A stretch of DNA of 17,223 nt, taken from positions 1 through 17,223 of the forward strand of contig CAZYEN010000013.1 in NCBI GenBank assembly GCA_964646465.1, in the 5' to 3' direction. Within the stretch, counting starts at the first letter, position 1; every line of letters begins with the position of its first letter. Positions 6,463 to 13,090 of this stretch are shown here, in pieces. Made by a program: the position numbers and the translations under genes. This DNA is from CALRBF01 sp964646465 (GTDB lineage: Bacteria; Patescibacteriota; Minisyncoccia; SW-4-49-11). Below the pieces are notes generated by a model. That model was given only the letters and a program-made list of their open reading frames with translations, did not search any database and had not been told where the DNA came from.

Positions 6463-8511
6463 TTAAAATTCTAAATCTTGCTCAGTGACAATTTTTATTC
6501 CTAAAGTTTGAGCTTTTTTCAGCTTACTCCCTGATTTTTGGCCTACTAATAAAATATCTGTATTAGAGCTAACTTGAGAAACTACAATTCCTCCTTCTGA
6601 CTCTATTTTTTGTTTTAAATCATCTCTGGTAAATTCATCAAATGTTCCAGTAATACATATATTTTTATCTGTCCAGATACCACTACTTTTAGATAAATTA
6701 GAATATTTTATTATTACTCCAGCTTGTAATAATTCCTGTATAGTGTGTAGATTATTACCATTGTGTAGGTAATCTAAAATTGATGTAGCAACCTTATCTC
6801 CAATATCTGGAATATTATGTAATTGCTCTAAATTTGCTTGTAAAAATTTATCTAAACTACCAAAATGTCGAGATAATTGTAAAGCCGTTTGATTTCCAAC
6901 CATATGTATACCAAGAGCCTGGATAAACTTTCTAAAAGTAATTCTTTTTGAAATCTGAATACTTGTAAACAAATTCATAGCTGATTTATCTTTAAATCTA
7001 GCTGTAACTTTAATATCGTCTAAGCTTAATTTAAATATATCATCAATATGCTGAACTAAACCAGCTTCTTGCAATCTTAATAATATTTTTTTACTCAATC
7101 CATCTATATTAAACCCTTCTTTTGATACAGCATATGATAAATACTCAATATGCCGAGCTGGGCATTTAAGATTAGGACAATATTTATTAACTTGTTCTAT
7201 AGCCTGAATTAAATCAGTACCACATTCTGGACAAGTAATAGGATATTGATATAATTTTTCCGATCCAATCCTAAGATCTGGTAATACTTTTACTATCTCA
7301 GGGATAACATCTCCAGCTCTTCTAATAATAACAGTATCTCCAATCATAAGACCTAATCTTTCAATTTCATCCTGGTTATGCAAGGTAGCTCTTGTCACAG
7401 TTACCCCATACACATTAACCGGTTGCATTATAGCTACTGGAGTCACTTTGCCGGTCCTACCAACTTGTGAGCTGATATCTAACACTTGAGTAGTTACTTC
7501 TTCAGCTGGAAATTTATAAGCAATCATAAATCTTGGCCCCTTACCAGTAAATCCTAATTGATCTTGTGTTTTTTTATCATTCACTTTGACTACTACCCCA
7601 TCATAAGCAAAGTCTATCTTTTCCCTTAAAGATAATAGTTTATTATAATGTTTTTGTACTTGCTCAAGATTGTAAACTAATTTATTCTCCTTCACCACTG
7701 GCATACCTAAAGCTTCCATAATCCAATACTCCTCTTGTTGCTTAGTCTGTCCCAAATCAGTTAATAAACTCCAAGCAAAGAAACTAAGTCCCCTACTAGC
7801 AGCAATACTACTATCTAACTGTCTTAAAGAGCCTGCAGCCAAATTCCTAACATTGGCATATTCAGACTGACCTTGAGATTTTAATTTCTGATTAATTAAT
7901 TCTAATTGAGAATATCTAATATAAGCCTCTCCCCTAATTTCACAAACACCTTCCCATACACGCTCAAATCTTTTAGCTAAACCTTTGTCTTTCTCACTGA
8001 GTCTAGCTATAATGTGCTCTTTTGTATCTAATATAATAGGAATATCTTGAATAGTTTTGATATTATGAGTAATATTCTCACCCTCCACCCCATTACCTCT
8101 AGTTAGACCTCCTGTTAAATTGTAATTTTCATATTTGAGACTAACCGCCAAACCATCTAACTTTAACTCTACAAAATATTCCCAATCTTTAATATTTTGT
8201 ACTATACCCTTATTTCTTAACTCCCATTGTTGTAATTCAGACTCATTGAATACATCATTAAGAGACATCATAGGAACAGTATGACTAATTTTCTCAAATT
8301 CAGGCAAAACTTGCCCACCAACTCTCTGAGTAGGAGAGTCGGGAGTAATTAATTCAGGATATTCAGCCTCTAATTGAGATAATTGATGCATTAAACTGTC
8401 CAATGCCCCTCCAGAAATAGTAGAAATATCTTGAATATGATAGTTGGAGCGATGTTTTTTAATCTCTTGCCTCAGTTTCTTAATTCTTTGCTCAATCTCT
8501 AGTGGATACAT
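6463..8511 (-). CDS. ligA: NAD+-dependent DNA ligase
   Basis: A 682-aa LigA that seals nicks using NAD+. Domain Ia is N-terminal and ends with I-T-P-D-S-P-T-Q-R-V-G-G. The adenylation domain carries the nucleophile in V-E-L-K-L-D-G-L-A (Lys117 from this start), followed by the OB domain with V-G-R-T-G-K-V-T-P and the V-T-R-A-T-L-H-N segment. A Cys4 zinc finger (C-P-E-C, then C-P-N-L-K-C), helix-hairpin-helix repeats and a C-terminal BRCT domain complete it. In domain Ia, Tyr-His of the NMN-binding set is kept (Y24, H25), but the positions matching E. coli Asp32 and Tyr35 are Gly34 and Leu37. ATG 8511 is chosen; a TTG three codons upstream is possible. It follows the PilX-like gene by 22 nt, so pilus read-through may express it. 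Confidence 0.96.
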   Translation of the reverse strand: MYPLEIEQRIKKLRQEIKKHRSNYHIQDISTISGGALDSLMHQLSQLEAEYPELITPDSPTQRVGGQVLPEFEKISHTVPMMSLNDVFNESELQQWELRNKGIVQNIKDWEYFVELKLDGLAVSLKYENYNLTGGLTRGNGVEGENITHNIKTIQDIPIILDTKEHIIARLSEKDKGLAKRFERVWEGVCEIRGEAYIRYSQLELINQKLKSQGQSEYANVRNLAAGSLRQLDSSIAASRGLSFFAWSLLTDLGQTKQQEEYWIMEALGMPVVKENKLVYNLEQVQKHYNKLLSLREKIDFAYDGVVVKVNDKKTQDQLGFTGKGPRFMIAYKFPAEEVTTQVLDISSQVGRTGKVTPVAIMQPVNVYGVTVTRATLHNQDEIERLGLMIGDTVIIRRAGDVIPEIVKVLPDLRIGSEKLYQYPITCPECGTDLIQAIEQVNKYCPNLKCPARHIEYLSYAVSKEGFNIDGLSKKILLRLQEAGLVQHIDDIFKLSLDDIKVTARFKDKSAMNLFTSIQISKRITFRKFIQALGIHMVGNQTALQLSRHFGSLDKFLQANLEQLHNIPDIGDKVATSILDYLHNGNNLHTIQELLQAGVIIKYSNLSKSSGIWTDKNICITGTFDEFTRDDLKQKIESEGGIVVSQVSSNTDILLVGQKSGSKLKKAQTLGIKIVTEQDLEF

Positions 8512-8533
8512 ATAAAACAATTATAAGGTGATC

Positions 8534-9469
8534 TCATTTGATACATGTTGTTAAATTATTTGCAGTAATAGTAAATGCCATCCCCATAGGATTTGCTAGA
8601 AAATCATTGCCTCCTTCTATACCATTTCCAATGGTCATATTTATAGTGACAATTTTGGGTCCGTCAATGTATATTGATGTTTCTATAGGATTATTAATTG
8701 ATCCTATATTAGCCTGTTTACCATCAATAGTTAATGAAGACTGGTTACCATTTCCTGTAGATCCATCTGTAGGAGAATTATCTGAAGCAGAGGTTACTGT
8801 ATAATTACCTGTTCCAGGGGCAAAAAATGTAGTGGATGCACTATCAACTGCATTACTAGCATTTGAAACACGAAAACTTATAGCGTTATCGAACATAAAT
8901 GCATTCCAAGGAGCCGTTATTCCAACACTTCTATCAAGTACAAAAACTTGTTTTCCCCAGCCACCTGAAAAAGGGTATCTGCTACTAACCCCACTAAAGG
9001 ATACTGGTGTATTGCAAGGATCTGCTAAAGGATCAAATGTTTCCTCTAAACTACGTTCTATTGTAAAAGAGCCTTTTTTAACCCGACCTGTAGATATAAT
9101 TCTGGCTGAGTTAAATGCACTTTTAGGTAAAAATTCAACCTTATACTGTATTCCTAAAGTAGGATCTAAATTTATCCAGCCTGAATCAATCACTCCTCTT
9201 GGAGTATTAGAATTAGGCCAATTTTTTTGATTACCAGTAGATTTTTCGTCAATTTTATCCTTTATAAAATTATCATTCCAAGCTTCAAGACCTGTTTTAG
9301 AAGCTTGAACTGCTTGTTGAGACATAAGGTTTTCTCTTGAGATTTTAGACTCTACTGATATTTTCTGGGCTATAGGAGTTAATAGTGTTAGTATAATACT
9401 ACATACTAATAATGTTACTAATATACTTATATCTCCTTTTTTGCATTTGTTTTTAAAATAATTATGCAT
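8534..9469 (-). CDS. PilX-like minor pilin with C-terminal beta-rich domain
   Basis: A 311-aa protein with a type IV pilin-like N-terminus: basic K-C-K-K-G, then a hydrophobic helix (about residues 14-35) and the S-Q-Q-A-V-Q-A-S-K-T-G-L-E-A-W stretch typical of PilX N-terminal domains (Q-x-A-x-x-A-x-A-G-x-E). The residue after Gly12 is Asp, and position +5 is Leu instead of Glu, as in GspK/PilX-type tip proteins. Residues 150-311 are rich in Ser, Thr, Asn and Gly with a predicted beta pattern. Cys152 and Cys309 bracket this part and could form a disulfide. The end (V-T-I-N-M-T-I-G-N-G, then N-P-M-G-M-A-F) resembles galactose-binding-like jelly-roll domains, by eye only. It is the last pilus gene, 11 nt after the PilW-like gene. 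It stops with TGA, the only TGA stop here. Confidence 0.7.
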   Translation of the reverse strand: MHNYFKNKCKKGDISILVTLLVCSIILTLLTPIAQKISVESKISRENLMSQQAVQASKTGLEAWNDNFIKDKIDEKSTGNQKNWPNSNTPRGVIDSGWINLDPTLGIQYKVEFLPKSAFNSARIISTGRVKKGSFTIERSLEETFDPLADPCNTPVSFSGVSSRYPFSGGWGKQVFVLDRSVGITAPWNAFMFDNAISFRVSNASNAVDSASTTFFAPGTGNYTVTSASDNSPTDGSTGNGNQSSLTIDGKQANIGSINNPIETSIYIDGPKIVTINMTIGNGIEGGNDFLANPMGMAFTITANNLTTCIK

Positions 9470-9480
9470 ATATTTATAAA

Positions 9481-10647
9481 TTATTGAATACTGAATCTAC
9501 CTTTTGTTACATCATAGTTATACTTAATTTCTGATGGAGTAAGAGCACGGTCATATATTAGAACTTGAGATATTTTAGATTTTGTATAAAAACCATTTCC
9601 AACACCTGGGAGACCACCTAGCCATAATTTGTTAGATTGTTGATTTTTAATTTGACCAGTAAAATTAACTTCTGATATCATACTACCATTTAAATACAAC
9701 TTAGATTTAGATCCATCATAAGTAATAATTAAATTATTCCACTCATTATATAAATTATCAGTAAACGAAAATCCTGCTCTTGGCTCGTCGACATTACCAC
9801 TATTCCTGATATAGGAAACTAAACTATTACTAACACCATCACTATATTTCATCATCATGGCAGCATATTCCCCATGCCAAAAAAATCTAGTATCCTTATT
9901 TTTAGTAACTACATCCATATTTATCCATATAGATGTAGAGTAGTTGGTTAATCCAGATATACTAGGTGTAGTAGTGGTAAAATATCCTTGATTAGTACCG
10001 CTGAATGCAAAGTAACCACTATCATTTTTTGAATGACTAACTCCATTAAGAATCGTTCCATCAGTAGAAGCAGGATTAACTAAACTTATCCATCGACTTC
10101 CCGATAAACCCGAATAACTATTTGTATTTCCTGGGTCTAAGTACACCGTTAGACCATCTTTAATAATTGGTTTATCATTAACAGGAAGAACACTAGTTTG
10201 CATGGATACTATGTCAGGATTTGATAAATTTAAAGACTCAGCTTCTATATATATAGTAATTAATTTCGATAAATTTTCTTTATCACTAACTATAAATTTT
10301 GATTTATTAACCTTAAAAACATTAGAGTCTGTAAAATCTTTATATGGTTCATCATTTTGCTTTCTTTTTATTTTATCTTCTTCTAATTTATATTTTATAA
10401 AAACTCCTTGTTGATTTTTAAAATTTAATTCCCCTGCATCATTAACATATACATTAGAAGAAGTTTTAAGTTCTTTCTCCATTTTGTTAATGACAAACTG
10501 AATATTATCTTTCAGACTATCAGTAATCTGGGATTCTCTTTGATATTTGATTATACTTACTATTGGTTGAGAAATGGATAGCATAATAATAGATAATATC
10601 CCTGACACTACAATTAATTCTACTAGAGTAAATCCTTTTTTTGTCAT
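9481..10647 (-). CDS. minor prepilin (PilW-like) fused to a LamG/concanavalin-like domain
   Basis: A 388-aa fusion. The N-terminus M-T-K-K-G|F-T-L-V-E-L-I-V-V is a canonical prepilin cleavage site with Phe1 and Glu5, followed by the hydrophobic helix (to about residue 33) and a pilin-like region to about 155. Residues 162-380 match the LamG/concanavalin A-like fold: D-G-L-T-V-Y-L-D-P-G-N at the entry, W-N-N-L-I-I-T-Y-D-G-S-K then K-L-Y-L-N-G-S in the core, and I-S-Q-V-L-I-Y-D-R-A-L-T-P-S-E-I at the exit, the hallmark of Laminin_G_3 modules. Such domains usually bind glycans or proteins. Processed by PilD and incorporated into the pilus, probably near the tip, it would display the lectin-like domain outside the cell. 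It starts 4 nt after the PilV-like gene. The ligand is unknown. Confidence 0.85.
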   Translation of the reverse strand: MTKKGFTLVELIVVSGILSIIMLSISQPIVSIIKYQRESQITDSLKDNIQFVINKMEKELKTSSNVYVNDAGELNFKNQQGVFIKYKLEEDKIKRKQNDEPYKDFTDSNVFKVNKSKFIVSDKENLSKLITIYIEAESLNLSNPDIVSMQTSVLPVNDKPIIKDGLTVYLDPGNTNSYSGLSGSRWISLVNPASTDGTILNGVSHSKNDSGYFAFSGTNQGYFTTTTPSISGLTNYSTSIWINMDVVTKNKDTRFFWHGEYAAMMMKYSDGVSNSLVSYIRNSGNVDEPRAGFSFTDNLYNEWNNLIITYDGSKSKLYLNGSMISEVNFTGQIKNQQSNKLWLGGLPGVGNGFYTKSKISQVLIYDRALTPSEIKYNYDVTKGRFSIQ

Positions 10648-10651
10648 ATTT

Positions 10652-11182
10652 TTAGTCTATTTTATATAGTTCAATAGTAGCTTTATATACTCTTAACACT
10701 CCTCCTTTCGGATTCCTGACCACCACAGTACTAGTTACTTTGGGTGTACTTGGTGGAGTTGAACTAACATTAACATTAGTAATTTCAACAAATCTATAGA
10801 AAATTCTATTGGTGCGTGGTATACAATCACTAGACGATCTACAGGTTACATATCCATAACTCTCCCCAGGAGTTGCTAAATCCATATCACAACTAAGATT
10901 TATTTCACTATCTGTACAGCTTGATGTTATTCCATTAGAAAAAATAGATGTTTTATAATCTACCTGATATTTTCCATTAGTTACAGTACCATCTTTGGCA
11001 TAAATTGATCTCACTATTTCTAATCCTTCTGCCATTAAAAGATTAGCTGTATTATCATATTGTAAAAATAATTTTGACCTAATTATATTAGTCTGTAATT
11101 CTAAAACTGATACAAAGGTAGTTGTTAATATTGTAATTGCAACTAATGATCCAACTAATGTAGCTCCTTTTTTAGTTTTCAT
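10652..11182 (-). CDS. PilV-like minor prepilin lacking Glu5
   Basis: A 176-aa type IV prepilin-like protein. M-K-T-K-K-G|A-T-L-V-G-S-L-V-A-I gives a prepilin peptidase site, then one hydrophobic helix (about residues 8-28). The A-N-L-L-M-A-E-G-L-E-I-V-R-S-I segment at 46-60 is typical of PilV/GspI-like minor pilins. Mature position 1 is Ala rather than Phe, and position 5 is Gly rather than Glu. Four cysteines (89, 98, 114, 120) lie in the extracellular part and could make two disulfides. The protein ends with beta strands. It sits between the GspH-like and PilW-like genes with gaps of 5 and 4 nt, the usual order of minor pilins that prime pilus assembly at the tip. Confidence 0.8.
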   Translation of the reverse strand: MKTKKGATLVGSLVAITILTTTFVSVLELQTNIIRSKLFLQYDNTANLLMAEGLEIVRSIYAKDGTVTNGKYQVDYKTSIFSNGITSSCTDSEINLSCDMDLATPGESYGYVTCRSSSDCIPRTNRIFYRFVEITNVNVSSTPPSTPKVTSTVVVRNPKGGVLRVYKATIELYKID

Positions 11183-11187
11183 ATTTA

Positions 11188-11673
11188 TTATTCTACTTTG
11201 ATTAAGCCAGTATTAGTAACTGTGATAGTTTTAATAACTCCATCTAAAGATAAAGTTATTGAGTCTGTTGATTCTCTTTCTGCAAAAGGAATATCAAATG
11301 TTATAGCCTTACTAGAATTAATTGTAGCATAGTTTAATTTAGTAGCTACACCATAGTTATAGTTAGTATCACTACATTGATTGGGTATCAATAGGTCTGT
11401 TGTCTTATAAATTGACTGTATTGTTTTATTTGAAGCATTAATATTAACTCCGATGGAACAAAGTTTTTGAGTTATTGGCACTCTTGTCTCACTTCTAGAT
11501 GGAGCTAAAGCTGAATTTTGAGCTTTTCTAATAGATTGAACAACTTTAGCTACATCTTCTTCTAATCTAGCTCGATCTCTAGCAGTCATGAATCCCTCTA
11601 TTGATATTCCTGAGAGAATACCGATTATTGATATTGATACTAATATCTCTGCTAATGAGAATCCTTTTTTCAT
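11188..11673 (-). CDS. GspH/FimT-like minor prepilin
   Basis: A 161-aa minor prepilin. M-K-K-G|F-S-L-A-E-I-L-V-S-I is a complete cleavage and methylation site with Phe1 and Glu5, followed by a hydrophobic helix to about residue 27. The E-E-D-V-A-K-V-V-Q-S-I-R-K-A-Q-N-S-A-L stretch (38-56) is the amphipathic helix characteristic of GspH/FimT proteins. The remainder is a beta-rich globular domain with two cysteines (72 and 100). It begins 2 nt after the pilD stop and 5 nt before the PilV-like gene, making it the first of four minor pilins. The family takes part in the initiation and tip complex of type II secretion pseudopili and type IV pili. Confidence 0.85.
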   Translation of the reverse strand: MKKGFSLAEILVSISIIGILSGISIEGFMTARDRARLEEDVAKVVQSIRKAQNSALAPSRSETRVPITQKLCSIGVNINASNKTIQSIYKTTDLLIPNQCSDTNYNYGVATKLNYATINSSKAITFDIPFAERESTDSITLSLDGVIKTITVTNTGLIKVE

Positions 11674-11675
11674 AT

Positions 11676-12497
11676 TTATATATTAGGTATAATTAAATAG
11701 TACCATATATTTACATTGGGAACAAGTTTTATTTCTATTAAAGTATATACTGCTAGAAATGATATTAGTATACTAGGCCCAAAGGCAATTTTCTGCTTAA
11801 GAGAAGAGTTATGATTTATAATCATAATAATTACGCCCCAAATCATACCAATAAAAAATGACCCAAAAAAGAAAGGCATGCCCCACATAAGAGGTATGAA
11901 AAATCCTAAACCAAAAAATAATTCTATATCCCCCCAACCTATACCCTGTTTTTTGGTAATAAAGTATAAAAACCAAGTAATAAAAGTACATATTATAACG
12001 GTAATAAGTGAGTCTGGTATTATTCTAGTCTGATAATATTCTAATCCGAACCAGATTAAACCTAGTATTTGTATAGCTCTAAGCTGTATCAAAGGGATAA
12101 GCTGATATTTCAAGTCATAGACAAATACAATTACTAATTGAGTGATTAAAGTCAGAATAATTAAAATCTTTGAGATTTGAATCCAATTAAAACTATATAA
12201 ACTTAATACACTAGGAATTGTAAGATATATATATCCTGTAAAAAGAATAGCTGTGATTAATTCTACAAAAGGATATTGGAGAGATAGATTATAATTGCAC
12301 TGTCTACATTTCCCCCTTTGTATTAAGAAAGATAAAACTGGGATTAGCTCATACCAAGATAATTGATGATGACACGACATACATTCTGATCTACCATTCC
12401 AAAATTTTTTCTCCGTAGTCATTCGGAATAATACTACATTCAAAAAACTACCAATCCCAAGCCCCAAGATAAAGATTATAAGTAGAGCATATACCAT
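11676..12497 (-). CDS. pilD: prepilin peptidase / N-methyltransferase PilD
   Basis: A 273-aa polytopic membrane enzyme that cleaves the prepilin leader after Gly and methylates the new N-terminus. The start L-G-I-G-S-F-L-N-V-V is typical of PilD. Two cysteine pairs (C39/C42 and C64/C67) form the cytoplasmic zinc site of bifunctional enzymes. The aspartyl protease dyad is visible: D128 in V-Y-D-L-K and D190 in the G-I-G-W-G-D motif. At least six hydrophobic segments follow. It lies 89 nt after the major pilin gene, across two hairpins, and 2 nt before the GspH-like gene. It would process the major pilin and the minor prepilins here. The start is ATG 12497, without Shine-Dalgarno. Confidence 0.94.
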   Translation of the reverse strand: MVYALLIIFILGLGIGSFLNVVLFRMTTEKKFWNGRSECMSCHHQLSWYELIPVLSFLIQRGKCRQCNYNLSLQYPFVELITAILFTGYIYLTIPSVLSLYSFNWIQISKILIILTLITQLVIVFVYDLKYQLIPLIQLRAIQILGLIWFGLEYYQTRIIPDSLITVIICTFITWFLYFITKKQGIGWGDIELFFGLGFFIPLMWGMPFFFGSFFIGMIWGVIIMIINHNSSLKQKIAFGPSILISFLAVYTLIEIKLVPNVNIWYYLIIPNI

Positions 12498-12535
12498 AAA
12501 TTATAGATTAAATTGAACAATTCCAGTTAATTTGA

Positions 12536-12567
12536 TAGATAAGAGAAAATTAATTCTCTCTTATCTA
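12536..12567 (-). terminator. 11-bp hairpin downstream of the major pilin (attenuator or mRNA stabiliser)
   Basis: A perfect inverted repeat, TAGATAAGAGA (12536-12546) and TCTCTTATCTA (12557-12567), with a 10-nt A/T-rich loop, lies between the pilin stop and pilD. On the minus-strand transcript it is not followed by a run of U, so it is not a classical intrinsic terminator. A 3' stabiliser or processing stem that raises pilin mRNA relative to downstream genes is an inference; partial termination is the alternative. Confidence 0.5.
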
Positions 12568-12575
12568 CACAAAGT

Positions 12576-12593
12576 AACTTAAATTATTAAGTT
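12576..12593 (-). repeat. 7-bp stem-loop overlapping the pilin stop codon
   Basis: AACTTAA (12576-12582) and TTAAGTT (12587-12593) form a perfect 7-bp stem with a 4-nt loop. The stop codon of the pilin gene (12587-12589) lies in one arm. It is A/T-rich and so weak alone, but it stands 8 nt before the stronger 11-bp hairpin, giving two stems in series after the pilin coding region. Confidence 0.35.
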
Positions 12594-13036
12594 GAAGGAC
12601 AAAATTCAGCTGTATTAAGAGGTTCAGTAGTCACCCATCTGGTAGCTCCTGTACTATCAGCACAATACCATTGTATATTACTACCGTTACTAGCTCTAGT
12701 TGCCATCATCCAAAACCCAATACCTCCGTTTCCCCTAATAGGAGTAGCTGTGGTACCTGTTCCAACAGTTAATCCGTTTGTTGTAAGACTATTACGAAGA
12801 CGAGAAATATTGCCAGAAGTATTTGTTAAAGGATTTACATATGTATTAGTAGATTGAGTATATCCCTCTAATTCCATAATAGATCTAAGTGACGATAGTG
12901 AAGATTGAACAGAGGCTGCTCTACCTGAGTTTCTAGCATTATTAACATTTACCAACACAATGGCTGATAAAATACCAATTATAGCAATTACTACAAGTAA
13001 CTCAATAAGTGTGAATCCTTTTTGTAATCTTTTCAT
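12587..13036 (-). CDS. pilA: major type IV pilin (PilA-like prepilin)
   Basis: A 149-aa prepilin. M-K-R-L-Q-K-G|F-T-L-I-E-L-L-V-V-I-A is a textbook class III signal with Phe1 and Glu5, followed by a long hydrophobic alpha-1 helix (residues 8-30) that runs into an amphipathic part. The short globular domain ends with Cys125 and Cys146 (W-Y-C-A-D-S-T-G and E-F-C-P-S-T), forming the C-terminal disulfide-bounded loop found in many type IV pilins. It is called the major pilin because of its canonical N-terminus, its position between pilC and pilD and its expression signals. It is the only gene here with a clear Shine-Dalgarno, it may have its own promoter inside the pilC 3' end, and two hairpins follow it. 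Subunit abundance is inferred, not shown. Confidence 0.9.
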   Translation of the reverse strand: MKRLQKGFTLIELLVVIAIIGILSAIVLVNVNNARNSGRAASVQSSLSSLRSIMELEGYTQSTNTYVNPLTNTSGNISRLRNSLTTNGLTVGTGTTATPIRGNGGIGFWMMATRASNGSNIQWYCADSTGATRWVTTEPLNTAEFCPST

Positions 13037-13043
13037 TCTTTTA

Positions 13044-13053
13044 CACCCCCTTT
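13044..13053 (-). promoter_or_regulatory. strong ribosome binding site of the major pilin
   Basis: On the minus strand AAAGGGGGTG ends 7 nt before the pilin ATG (13036). It matches the anti-Shine-Dalgarno complement AAAGGAGGTG with one mismatch. None of the other fifteen full-length genes or the edge frame has a comparable purine block at this distance; their starts are preceded by A/T-rich sequence. Confidence 0.75.
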
Positions 13054-13090
13054 CTTTTTCATATATTTAATTTTATTTATTAAATAATTT

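Noticed and set aside
8520..8525. Perfect TATAAT just before ligA as a promoter
   Set aside because: No -35-like hexamer occurs 16-18 nt upstream, and such hexamers are frequent in A/T-rich DNA. It would give an almost leaderless ligA message, which cannot be excluded.
8832..9230. Plus-strand open frame of 132 codons, and a smaller one at 8538-8804
   Set aside because: Both lie wholly inside the PilX-like gene on the other strand, have no recognisable motifs or start signals, and the minus-strand frame has clear pilin features.
11809..11991. A 60-codon minus-strand frame inside pilD
   Set aside because: It is an alternative frame of pilD, which has all catalytic Asp and Cys residues in the chosen frame; the hydrophobic content comes from the overlapping membrane protein.
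12498..12535. TATAAT at about 2 nt before the pilD ATG as a promoter
   Set aside because: A start site 7 nt downstream would fall inside the coding region, and no -35 is present at the right distance.
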